Shown here in pieces: positions 1-7,372 of a DNA stretch of 11,584 nt (positions are counted from its first letter, which is position 1; every line of letters begins with the position of its first letter). The stretch is from Nitrospirota bacterium (GTDB lineage: Bacteria; Nitrospirota; Nitrospiria; Nitrospirales; Nitrospiraceae): positions 1 through 11,584 of the forward strand of contig JACPZN010000132.1 in the NCBI GenBank assembly GCA_016195505.1, written 5' to 3'. The notes beneath the pieces are model-generated. The model was not told the origin of the DNA and searched no databases. It saw only the letters and a program-made list of their open reading frames with translations. The translations under genes were made by a program, and so were the position numbers.

Positions 1-975
1 CTGAGCCCGGTGGAGGTGGAACATCCGCCCATGGCGGTGCGGGAATCGTTGGGCGGGCTGATCGGTCGGAGCCCGGCCATGCAGCAGCTTTTCGATATGA
101 TCAGCCTCATGGCGGACAGCTCGGCTACGGTACTTATCGAGGGCGAAAGTGGGACCGGCAAGGAGCTCGTCGCCAGGACAATTCATGAGTTGAGCTATCG
201 AAAAGGGAAGCCCTTCGTCGTCGTCGATTGCGGCTCACTGCCGGAAACACTGCTCGAAAGCGAATTGTTCGGGCACGTGAAGGGGGCCTTCACAGGGGCG
301 GTGGCGAACAGACGAGGCCTCTTCGAAGAGGCCAACGGGGGTACCATCTTTCTCGACGAAATTGCCGACACGACGCCGGTGTTTCAATCCAAGCTGCTTC
401 GCGTCCTCCAAGAGGGCGAGATTAAGCCGGTCGGCGGAACCAAGCCGATGAAGATCGATGCGCGGGTCATTTCTGCGACGAACAAGGATCTGGCCGACCT
501 GGTCAAGGCCAAGACCTTTCGTCAGGATCTTTACTATCGATTAGCGGTCTTACCGCTGTATTTGCCGCCGCTTCGTGACCGGCGAGAAGATATTCCGCTG
601 CTCGTGGAACATTTCGTGGCGGGATCGTGCAAACGGCATCGCCAGCCGATTCGGCCTGTATCGGAAAAGGCGACGAAGGGATTGAGCGAAGCTGCATGGC
701 CCGGCAATGTCCGGGAGTTGCAACACTACATTGAGCGAGCCGTGGTGACGACCGCCGGTCCGACACTGGCGTGCAAAGATCTTGTGGCGCTCGGTTCCGT
801 GGCCGACGATGAGGACTTGCGATCAGCGACGCGTGGAGCGGTCACCCAAGCCGAGAGCGCTCGCATCGTTGGTGCCCTCAAGAAGACCGGTGGAAACCGA
901 TCTAAAGCGGCCAAGCTGCTCAAGATCAGCCGCGCGAGTCTCTACAACAAGCTGCGCGAGTACGGCATCGAGTGA
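1..975 (+). CDS. Sigma54-dependent NtrC-family response regulator, 3' part (5' end outside window)
   Basis: This is a transcriptional activator that remodels sigma54-RNA polymerase by ATP hydrolysis. The frame is open to base 1 (first codons read L-S-P before a GTG at 10), so the gene almost certainly continues upstream, probably with a receiver domain. Counting from the GTG at 10, the AAA+ domain shows Walker A GESGTGKE (residues 45-52), the sigma54-contacting GAFTGA loop (92-97), Walker B GTIFLDEI (111-118), an arginine-finger region FRQDLYYRL (170-178) and the sensor II stretch WPGNVREL (230-237). The C-terminal 40 residues, with GGNRSKAAKLL then a recognition helix around SRASLYNKL, are a Fis-type helix-turn-helix. 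The stop TGA overlaps the first bases of the repeat element that follows. A sigma54-type promoter about 1 kb downstream makes the multicopper oxidase a plausible target. Family assignment is very secure; the specific signal and the partner histidine kinase are unknown. Confidence 0.96.
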   Translation: MSPVEVEHPPMAVRESLGGLIGRSPAMQQLFDMISLMADSSATVLIEGESGTGKELVARTIHELSYRKGKPFVVVDCGSLPETLLESELFGHVKGAFTGAVANRRGLFEEANGGTIFLDEIADTTPVFQSKLLRVLQEGEIKPVGGTKPMKIDARVISATNKDLADLVKAKTFRQDLYYRLAVLPLYLPPLRDRREDIPLLVEHFVAGSCKRHRQPIRPVSEKATKGLSEAAWPGNVRELQHYIERAVVTTAGPTLACKDLVALGSVADDEDLRSATRGAVTQAESARIVGALKKTGGNRSKAAKLLKISRASLYNKLREYGIE

Positions 976-1212
976 GGATGCTGCAGAAGTCCTCCAGCGG
1001 CGTTCTCGCATCGCTCAAGGCCTCAACGTCCGGGGGATCACTTGATGTAAAGTGCTTCTCCGCTCGCAGCTAATCGAAACGAGCGGATCAAGCGAAGCTT
1101 GGTATGTACCTCCTCCTAGGCCTTTCACTCGCTGCGTCCTTGCCTGCGGAGCGGCGCGTCTTGGCGCGCCGGGGTTGGGCGGGTGAGAACCAAGAACTTT
1201 TTCAGCATCCTC
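974..1212. repeat. Palindromic intergenic repeat element with imperfect terminal inverted repeats
   Basis: The ends are a 17-base inverted repeat, 974-990 against 1196-1212, matching at 15 of 17 positions (GAGGATGCTG is the shared outer core). The inner arms are also partly complementary: CGCATCGCTCAAGGCCT near 1008-1024 faces AGGCCTTTCACTCGCTGCG near 1118-1136. Two further perfect hairpins lie inside: CCGCTCG/CGAGCGG (1060-1066 and 1080-1086) and GGCGCG/CGCGCC (1153-1158 and 1165-1170). I see no open reading frame of interest, so the element is non-autonomous and MITE- or REP-like. Outer sequences of this kind (GAGGATGCTG-AAAAAGT ... TTTTTCAGCATCCTC) are, from memory, scattered through Nitrospira genomes. 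It fills most of the gap between the regulator and the next gene and may also act as a bidirectional terminator. Confidence 0.7.
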
Positions 1213-1270
1213 CGAATCTCACCGAGTGCGCATTCGTCTTTGGTGAGCGACCCTTGATCCCCATATTTTG

Positions 1271-1852
1271 ATGGGTTTCAAACAATCTCAGGCCATCTTG
1301 GATGAGCTCAAGGGCGGCGATCGGCGTTCGATCGGCCGTTCTCATCGAGTGGTGGCAGCTGTGCGCCGGGACCCGACCCTCTTTCCCGCGCTGATGAGCG
1401 GCCTGGGCCATGCGGACGAACTGGTTCGCATGCGCGCCGCCGATGCGGCTGAAAAGCTCACGGCTAGGAATCCCCAGCGGCTCCAGCCGTTCAAACGCAA
1501 ACTCTTGAGTTTAGCGGCGCGAGCGGAACAACCGGAACTGCGGTGGCATCTGGCCCAGATGCTTCCACGATTGGAGTTGTCGCCGAACGACCGGACGATG
1601 GCAGTGGCGATTCTTCGGCGCTATCTCGGGGACCGGAGCCGGATCGTCAAGACCTTCGCGATGCAGGGATTGTTCGATCTGGCCAGTCAGGATGCTAGAC
1701 TTCTGGCACCCGTTCGACGAGTGATCTCCTCTCTCACCAGGACAGGCAGTCCGGCGATGAAAAGCCGGGGACGTAAGCTGCTGCTCCAGCTTGGTCCTCC
1801 AACTTTGTCCCAACATGCCCCAGTCTTCCAACCGCGCCGTCCAATAAGATAG
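1271..1852 (+). CDS. Small HEAT-repeat-like protein
   Basis: A predicted 193-residue soluble protein made of paired helices. The pattern of hydrophobic and alanine/leucine-rich helices with conserved Arg/Asp turns (for example DELVRMRAADAAEKL near residues 49-63, QPELRWHLAQMLPRL near 87-101, DRSRIVKTFAMQGLFDLA near 121-138, and a fourth near 155-176) is typical of HEAT/armadillo-like repeats, which usually serve as protein-protein scaffolds. No signal peptide or membrane segment is seen. The ATG at 1271 is preceded directly by an in-frame TTG at 1268. Neither has a good ribosome site, so the start is uncertain by one or a few codons. The frame is closed by a TGA at 1244-1246. The gene stands alone, separated from both neighbours by about 300-400 bases. 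A link to the oxidase locus is not evident from sequence. Confidence 0.72.
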   Translation: MGFKQSQAILDELKGGDRRSIGRSHRVVAAVRRDPTLFPALMSGLGHADELVRMRAADAAEKLTARNPQRLQPFKRKLLSLAARAEQPELRWHLAQMLPRLELSPNDRTMAVAILRRYLGDRSRIVKTFAMQGLFDLASQDARLLAPVRRVISSLTRTGSPAMKSRGRKLLLQLGPPTLSQHAPVFQPRRPIR

Positions 1853-2020
1853 ACAGTCTAACCGATTGATTTCTTTTCATGCTTCTTTATGCACGGGAAC
1901 GATTGTCTAACTCCGTGGAAGAATTCCCCATAAGCTAGCAAATGCCGATGCACGACGGGAATCTCTCCAACTTCTTGCCGATTCGAAGAAATTTCTGTTG
2001 GTAACCAAGCAACTGCCGCG
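1853..2020. promoter_or_regulatory. Non-coding region upstream of the sigma54 promoter; candidate activator sites
   Basis: No convincing gene lies here on either strand. The stretch looks more AT-rich than its surroundings. It contains short repeats of the kind expected of enhancer-binding sites for an NtrC-type activator: GTCTAAC at 1856-1862 and again at 1905-1911; ATGCACGGGA at 1889-1898 and a related ATGCACGACGGGA at 1948-1960; and a perfect palindrome AGAAATTTCT at 1987-1996. The palindrome is only about 55 bases from the predicted start site, close for an enhancer, while the other repeats are at about -85 to -190, the usual range. Function is inferred only. Confidence 0.35.
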
Positions 2021-2036
2021 AGGCACGACGATTGCG
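2021..2036 (+). promoter_or_regulatory. Sigma54 (-24/-12) promoter
   Basis: The sequence AGGCACGACGATTGCG matches the sigma54 consensus TGGCACG-N4-TTGCW except at the first and last positions. The invariant GG (2022-2023) and GC (2034-2035) have exactly the required 12-base separation. Transcription would begin near 2046-2047, leaving a leader of about 225 bases before the oxidase ATG at 2271. An activator of the sigma54-dependent class is encoded upstream in the same window, which strengthens the call. It has not been tested, and a single -24/-12 match can arise by chance. Confidence 0.6.
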
Positions 2037-2049
2037 CAGTGAAAACACT

Positions 2050-2125
2050 GCTGGTGAGGGTCTGGGTGATTTTGGACCGGCCTCCGAATGACCCACTCCT
2101 TCGCAAGAAGGAACCCTTCACCAGC
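2050..2125 (+). promoter_or_regulatory. Structured 5' leader of the oxidase mRNA
   Basis: Bases 2050-2061 (GCTGGTGAGGGT) can pair with 2113-2125 (ACCCTTCACCAGC) as 12 base pairs with one bulge. Inside this closing stem are TGGGT/ACCCA (2063-2067 and 2091-2095) and a six-pair hairpin TCCTTC-GCAA-GAAGGA (2097-2112) with a GNRA tetraloop. The structure starts a few bases after the predicted sigma54 start site. A pyrimidine stretch CCTCC (2131-2135) just after it could pair with the GGAGG ribosome site at 2261-2265. It may stabilise the mRNA or regulate translation. I do not recognise a known riboswitch class. Confidence 0.45.
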
Positions 2126-2270
2126 TCTTTCCTCCATTGAAAAGGGCCGAGGTCATACAGGAGGCCGGCTCCTTAATAAGTAAGAGCGCGGGGTCATGAG
2201 TTTGTTGGTAGAGCCACTTCCTTTCTTAACCGTTCCGCCCATCATGGCGGGAATAGCCGAGGAGGCCGCA

Positions 2271-5200
2271 ATGAGGTCTTTTCTTAACCAACCGAGACGA
2301 AGCTGGAGGCGCACAGGAGTCGCGCTGATGCTGCAAGGCTTCTTGCTGGCTGGCAGCATGGTGACTGCACCATGGCTGTTTGCTGCAGGAGCGGGCGATC
2401 AGTCGCATGGAGGCCATGCGACACCGGTTGCCATGCCGGGCTGGACCCAGCAACTGAAGGGCCAGACGGTGGTGGAGAATGCCATCGAGGGGCGCGGGGG
2501 CAATGCACAAAAGATGGAGATGCAGCACCACCGCCTGATGGAGAAGCTCGAACAGCAGGCGCAGAAAGATGCCAAGGCCCAGCAGACATCCGGTGCATTC
2601 AACGAGATGTCTATGATGCACCAGTACATGGGGCAGGACGGCAGCAGCTTTCTCCTCATGACGGACTCCGGCAAGGGCGAGCCGGTGATGAGTTCGGGAG
2701 GCAGATGCCCAGCCGGTGTACCGATGAAGCAATATGATGTCTCGATGATCAACATCGAAATCACCTTGAACCGTTGGCTCGATTTCTATCCGGGCTATAT
2801 GTATGCCCTGACTCAGGATCTCGACAAGATCCGCGGTGAGGAAGACAAGAACAAGGCGGCGCGTGAGAAAGACGGGTTCGATCCAGGCGCTGTCAGCACG
2901 GGTTTGCAGGGCGACATGATCCAGCCCTTGGTCATTCGAGCGAATCAGGGTGATTGCGTTAAGATGACGCTCCGCAACCAGATGGAGAGCGAGGACGGCA
3001 GCCTGTTCATCCAGGCCTCCAGCATGATTGTGAGCGCGACCGGCAAGCCGGCCACGACCACGAACCCCGATTCCATCGTCGCACCGGGCAAGTCGCAAGA
3101 GTTTGAGTGGTACATCCATCCGCAGATGCAGGAGGGCGTGCGGCAGTTTCATTCCTACAGCCATGACCGTGAATTGACGGTCCTGGGTCTCTTCGGCGCC
3201 TTTATCGTGGAACCAAAGGGGTCGAAGTATGTTGATGCCCTTGGCAGTGGAGGTCCAGCGCCGGAGACCAAGAGTGGCTGGCAGGTGAATATCGATAACG
3301 GGTCCGGACCGGACTTCCGCGAGTTCGTGCTCTTCTACCACGAAATCGGCGATGAAGCGTTCCGTCCGCTGAACAAGAAGGGCGACTTCCTGCCCCAGCG
3401 CGATCCGTTGACGGATGCCTATCGTCCGGGTGGCCGGGCGATCAATTACCGTAGCGAGCCGTTCGGGATCGATCAGATGCATCTGCAGCACGAGTATTTC
3501 GGGTTTGAAGACGAATCGATGGCCTATAGCGCCTATACATTCGGCGATACTCCGACCACGATTGCCCGCGGCTATCTGGGCGATCCGGTCAAGTGGCGGT
3601 TGGTCCATGGTGGATCCGAAGTGTTCCACTCCCACCATCCGCACAGCGGATCGATCCGCTGGCAGCGGAGCCCGGGCACTGAACCCAACAACATGTGGGC
3701 GATGGGTCAGGACGGCCCGGTCAAGTATCCGGTGGTTCGGACCAAGTCCGATCGCGTGGACGTGGAAGTCATAGGTCCGTCCGAAGCGTTGGACCTCGAG
3801 CCGGAATGCGGCGGCGGCGGCTGCCAGCATTTGGCGGGCGAATTCCTGTATCACTGCCACGTCGCGCACCACTATGTGGCGGGCATGTGGGGCTATGGCC
3901 GGTTCTACAACACACTCCAAGTGGGGGCCGCACACACCGACAGCATGCCTGACCTCCGGGAGTTGCCGGATCGTCAGGGCCGGATGAAGCTCGGCGTCTC
4001 GTCGGACAAGCTGATTGGGACGACCGTCGATTGGTTCGGCAAGACTTTCAAGATCGTCGACAAGAGCCAGAAGACCAACTGGAAGTCCGATCCGGTCATT
4101 GTGAACATCAAGGATTGGGTTGAAATGTTCGTGCCGGCTCAGGGCAAACCGGGGCACACGGACAACGAGAAGGCTCAGATTCTCGCCTATGACTCGACCG
4201 TGTGGGACTGGAAGTGGGACGGCAACATCGCGCGCGGCGAGCGAGAAAGCACTGCACAGAATCCGAAGTACACGTGGGCAGCCAAGTGGGATGACAGCAC
4301 CAGACCGGCCATTCTCTTTGATCCGACCACAGGCAAGATGTCCTGGCCGTTGTTCAAACCGCACTTCGGCAAGCGGGTGCCGTTCTCTGCCAACCACAGC
4401 GGCGCGCCGTGGCTGGAACCGATTCACCAAGACGCCAATGGTGAACGGACCTCCGAGCCGGCCATGCCGGGCGAGCAGGGCCGATGGAGCCTCTGCCCCG
4501 ACAATGCCAATCGAAAGCATTACAACATCCACTTCGTCCGTATGCCGATCACCCTAGCCAAGAAGCAGGGGAAAGAGCCGGCCATGGTCGACAAGGACGG
4601 CTTGATCTACGTGCTCCATGAGGAAGAACGTTTGACCAGGGCGAATGACGATCTCAAACTTCCGGCGGTCATCCGTGCGAACGTGTATGACTGCGTGGAT
4701 CTGTTGCTGACGAGTGAATGGGACGACGATGATTACACGAATTTCCAGTCGTCCAAGATCAACATCCATCCCCACTTCTTCCAGTTTGACACGGGGAATT
4801 CGGATGGTGTGATCTCTGGGTTTGAGTATGAAATGTCGGTCCGGCCGTTCACCATGTGGGGCAAGAAGACCAATCACGGTTTACCTGCGCCGATGGTGGC
4901 GAAGATCGTGGGCGGTGCGAAGGCAGGGGCCACGTCCATCAAGATCCAGATGGCTCCCGGCGCCACGGCATTCCATGTGAACAGCGAAGTCATGGTCGGC
5001 ATGGATTGTTTGGAGAAGGGCAACGACGCAACGGCCTCACTGCCGAGGGATAAGAGCTGTCAGGAAGTCGTCCGCATCAAGGACATCAAGGGCGATCAGG
5101 TCACCTTCTTCAAGCCGCTGAAGCACAACCACCCGGCGGGTGATCTCGTGTCGCCGGAGTTCGTCCGCTATCGGTGGTGGGTGGACGTGGATATGGGGAC

Positions 5201-7214
5201 CGTGTTCTGGCATGACCACGCATTCGGCGCGACGACCTGGCCACATGGCGGGTTCGGCGTGACGATCGTGGAGCCGTTCGGGTCCACTTATCACGATCCG
5301 AAGAACGGCAAGCTGGTGTACAGCGGTCCCATCGCCGATATTCACAGCAACGAGCCGATCGGGGCCGGTGTCAGCGGGAGCTTCCGTGAGTTGATGGTGT
5401 CGATCCACGACACGGTGCCTCATACGGTCAACGTCATCGAAGCCGGTAATCCTCCGGGCCAGCCGGTCGAAGTGGCGTTGGAAGCCGGCAAGACCGTGTC
5501 GTTCCAGATGCCGGAAAAGATCATGAATGCGCCGAATAAGTACATCAACGGCGGAACGCATACGACCGGCAGCGGCTTCAACTTCCGCGCGGCACCGTTT
5601 GCACAACGCCTGTCCAACAACCCGGATACGTCGAAGCTGTTCAGCAGCGCGATCCATGGAGACCCTGGTACGCCGTTGCTCCGTGCGTACACCGGCGATA
5701 CCATGGTGTTCCGCCTGTTGCACCAGCTGATGAACGAATCCCACGTCTGGACGATTTCGGGCCATACCTTCCTCACGGAACGGTATGCGGCCGATGCCAA
5801 TCGGAAGAACTCGATTCACGTCGGGATCGCCGAACGGTATGACCTCGTGACCAAGGCCGGGGGATTTCAGGGCATGCCAGGCGACTACATTCACTTCAAC
5901 GGTCGGACATCGCACTTCGCCGAAGGTGGATGGGGCATCGTACGCGTGCTCGACAAGGAAACAGCGGATCTGAAGCCGCTGCCAAAGGGAACCAATCCTT
6001 TGGGGATTCCTGCGACGCCTGGCTCAGTCTGCCCGTCCGATGCCCCGGTAAAGAGTTTCAACGTCGTGTCGTTGGACCGGCCGATGAAGCTCCACCCGAA
6101 GGCGCCGGACGTGATCGAGGTGGACTTCGAGCGCAAGATCGAAATGACGATGCCGGAAGGCAAGATCTACGCGCTTGAAGAGGAAGCGACCACGGTAGCG
6201 GGCAATGTGATGCCGAATCCGCTCACGTTGCGTGCCAATCTGGGAGACTGTATCAAGGTCAATCTGAAGAACAAGATGAAGGCAAGCCGGGCGTCGTTCT
6301 TTGCGCCGGGATTGTCCTTCGATCCGAAAGACAGCCAGGGCCTGAACGTCGGGAACAACCCCGGCGATCAGACGATTGCCCCGGGCGAGAGCCGCACCTA
6401 CACCTACTACGCGCACCCGGCGAACAAGGAGACGACGTCCTTGGTGTGGGACGGTGGGAACATCGTCGTCAATCCACGCAACGGATTGTACGGCGCGATC
6501 ATCGTTGGCCCAAAGGGATCGCAATATCGTGATCCTGTCACCGGCGCCGACATCTCGCAAAAGAATGCCTGGCGTGCCGATGTCATCGTCGATGCCAGCT
6601 TGCCGGAAAACGTGGGCAAGCGGAACTATCGCGATGTGGCCCTCTTCTTCCAGGATGAGGACAACATCATCGGGACCGCGTTCATGCCCTATGTGCAGAA
6701 CGTGGCCGGCTTGACATCGGTGAACTACCGCGCCGAGCCATACAAGTTCCGTGAGGAACAAGGCTGCTCTCTGGGCAAGATTTTCCAGCCCTGCGTCGTG
6801 GACAAGCCCGAAGATCCGGCGACGCCTCTGATCGAGGCGCATGCCGGTGATGCGATTCGTATCCATGTGATCGGCGCCAACAGCGAGCAGAACGGGATGT
6901 TCGGGGTCGAAGGCCATGAGTGGCCGATCGAACCCTATATGCCGGGGGCCGACATGATCAGCGTGGTGGAGTATGCCGGGTCCGAGATCCTCGATGTCTT
7001 CGTCCGTGGCGGCGCGGGCGGCCCGTATCGTCAGGTAGGAGACTTCGTGTGGTCCAATCAACGGCTGCCCTACACACAATCCGGACAATGGGGCTATCTC
7101 CGTGTCTTGCCGGTTGGCGATTCACGGATCCAACCGCTCGGTGCCGCCTCTATGGGCGCCAAGCGTGCTGATGTGCAGCCTGAGCCACGGGCGATTCCGA
7201 CGGCGATGAAATAG
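2271..7214 (+). CDS. Giant exported six-domain multicopper oxidase
   Basis: An exported 1647-residue oxidase that would couple one-electron substrate oxidation at a type 1 copper to O2 reduction at a trinuclear cluster. The ATG at 2271 follows GAGGAGG (2259-2265) by five bases and opens a signal peptide (RR-rich n-region, hydrophobic to about residue 40). An ATG at 2196 in frame has no ribosome site and would bury the signal. Ligand motifs in order: HSYSH 294-298 (incomplete HxH-like); HSHHPH 453-458; HCHVAHHYVAGM 528-539 (type 1 Cys529 plus type 3 His); HPH 833-835; WHDH 980-983 with H992. Later domains keep the fold pattern, but only a degenerate HVWTISGH (1158-1165). Three units are visible from RAN-x2-DC (about 222, 801, 1320) and IVxPxGS near 312, 1000 and 1412. 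Size and layout resemble MnxG/ceruloplasmin-like enzymes. A Met/His-rich segment lies at 81-120. The substrate is unknown; Mn(II), Fe(II) or Cu(I) are candidates. Confidence 0.93.
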   Translation: MRSFLNQPRRSWRRTGVALMLQGFLLAGSMVTAPWLFAAGAGDQSHGGHATPVAMPGWTQQLKGQTVVENAIEGRGGNAQKMEMQHHRLMEKLEQQAQKDAKAQQTSGAFNEMSMMHQYMGQDGSSFLLMTDSGKGEPVMSSGGRCPAGVPMKQYDVSMINIEITLNRWLDFYPGYMYALTQDLDKIRGEEDKNKAAREKDGFDPGAVSTGLQGDMIQPLVIRANQGDCVKMTLRNQMESEDGSLFIQASSMIVSATGKPATTTNPDSIVAPGKSQEFEWYIHPQMQEGVRQFHSYSHDRELTVLGLFGAFIVEPKGSKYVDALGSGGPAPETKSGWQVNIDNGSGPDFREFVLFYHEIGDEAFRPLNKKGDFLPQRDPLTDAYRPGGRAINYRSEPFGIDQMHLQHEYFGFEDESMAYSAYTFGDTPTTIARGYLGDPVKWRLVHGGSEVFHSHHPHSGSIRWQRSPGTEPNNMWAMGQDGPVKYPVVRTKSDRVDVEVIGPSEALDLEPECGGGGCQHLAGEFLYHCHVAHHYVAGMWGYGRFYNTLQVGAAHTDSMPDLRELPDRQGRMKLGVSSDKLIGTTVDWFGKTFKIVDKSQKTNWKSDPVIVNIKDWVEMFVPAQGKPGHTDNEKAQILAYDSTVWDWKWDGNIARGERESTAQNPKYTWAAKWDDSTRPAILFDPTTGKMSWPLFKPHFGKRVPFSANHSGAPWLEPIHQDANGERTSEPAMPGEQGRWSLCPDNANRKHYNIHFVRMPITLAKKQGKEPAMVDKDGLIYVLHEEERLTRANDDLKLPAVIRANVYDCVDLLLTSEWDDDDYTNFQSSKINIHPHFFQFDTGNSDGVISGFEYEMSVRPFTMWGKKTNHGLPAPMVAKIVGGAKAGATSIKIQMAPGATAFHVNSEVMVGMDCLEKGNDATASLPRDKSCQEVVRIKDIKGDQVTFFKPLKHNHPAGDLVSPEFVRYRWWVDVDMGTVFWHDHAFGATTWPHGGFGVTIVEPFGSTYHDPKNGKLVYSGPIADIHSNEPIGAGVSGSFRELMVSIHDTVPHTVNVIEAGNPPGQPVEVALEAGKTVSFQMPEKIMNAPNKYINGGTHTTGSGFNFRAAPFAQRLSNNPDTSKLFSSAIHGDPGTPLLRAYTGDTMVFRLLHQLMNESHVWTISGHTFLTERYAADANRKNSIHVGIAERYDLVTKAGGFQGMPGDYIHFNGRTSHFAEGGWGIVRVLDKETADLKPLPKGTNPLGIPATPGSVCPSDAPVKSFNVVSLDRPMKLHPKAPDVIEVDFERKIEMTMPEGKIYALEEEATTVAGNVMPNPLTLRANLGDCIKVNLKNKMKASRASFFAPGLSFDPKDSQGLNVGNNPGDQTIAPGESRTYTYYAHPANKETTSLVWDGGNIVVNPRNGLYGAIIVGPKGSQYRDPVTGADISQKNAWRADVIVDASLPENVGKRNYRDVALFFQDEDNIIGTAFMPYVQNVAGLTSVNYRAEPYKFREEQGCSLGKIFQPCVVDKPEDPATPLIEAHAGDAIRIHVIGANSEQNGMFGVEGHEWPIEPYMPGADMISVVEYAGSEILDVFVRGGAGGPYRQVGDFVWSNQRLPYTQSGQWGYLRVLPVGDSRIQPLGAASMGAKRADVQPEPRAIPTAMK

Positions 7215-7241
7215 TCGTCGAACGGAGAATGCTGGACCGAG

Positions 7242-7280
7242 GGGGGAGCTGCGCGCAATGTGTGGCTCCCCCGTTTTCTT
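7242..7280 (+). terminator. Rho-independent terminator of the oxidase gene
   Basis: GGGGGAGC (7242-7249) pairs perfectly with GCTCCCCC (7265-7272) across a 15-base loop and is followed at once by GTTTTCTT (7273-7280). It sits about 27 bases after the oxidase stop codon, so the downstream cupredoxin gene probably needs its own promoter. Confidence 0.85.
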
Positions 7281-7298
7281 AGAAGTGCTGTGTATAGA

Positions 7299-7353
7299 TT
7301 GACAAGTGATTCATTGCGTCATTGATTCAATAATCCGATAAAACAATGAATCA
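7299..7353 (+). promoter_or_regulatory. Candidate promoter/operator with three TGATTCA boxes
   Basis: A perfect -35 hexamer TTGACA lies at 7299-7304. The hexamer 17 bases on (7322-7327, TTGATT) is a poor -10; AATAAT at 7329-7334 is a better one but too far away at 24 bases. Overlapping this are two direct copies of TGATTCA (7307-7313 and 7323-7329, 16 bases apart) and one inverted copy TGAATCA (7347-7353). The outer copies form a perfect 10-base inverted repeat (7307-7316 against 7344-7353). The arrangement suggests a transcription factor operator controlling the cupredoxin gene at 7373. The regulator is unknown. Confidence 0.45.
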
Positions 7354-7372
7354 GACGAAGAGGGAGGCCGGA

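Noticed and set aside
1858..2137. Minus-strand small frames in the oxidase upstream region
   Set aside because: No ribosome site, no recognisable domain, and they overlap the sigma54 promoter and structured leader.
2196..2270. Upstream in-frame ATG as the oxidase start
   Set aside because: No ribosome site precedes it and it would add 25 residues ahead of the signal peptide. ATG 2271 has GAGGAGG at ideal spacing.
2271..2400. Twin-arginine (Tat) signal on the oxidase
   Set aside because: There are two arginine pairs near residues 9-14 (PRRSWRRTG), but the full S-R-R-x-F-L-K pattern is missing, so Sec export is equally likely. I leave the route open.
2226..4532. A 768-codon open frame on the minus strand across the oxidase gene
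   Set aside because: The translation has no domain, signal or ribosome site and lies wholly opposite a gene with clear copper motifs. Long antisense frames are expected in this codon usage. The same applies to minus-strand frames at 5037-5915 and 6024-7088.
2271..7214. Naming the oxidase mnxG or a proven manganese oxidase
   Set aside because: The resemblance is architectural. Substrate specificity cannot be read from the motifs, so no gene symbol is given.
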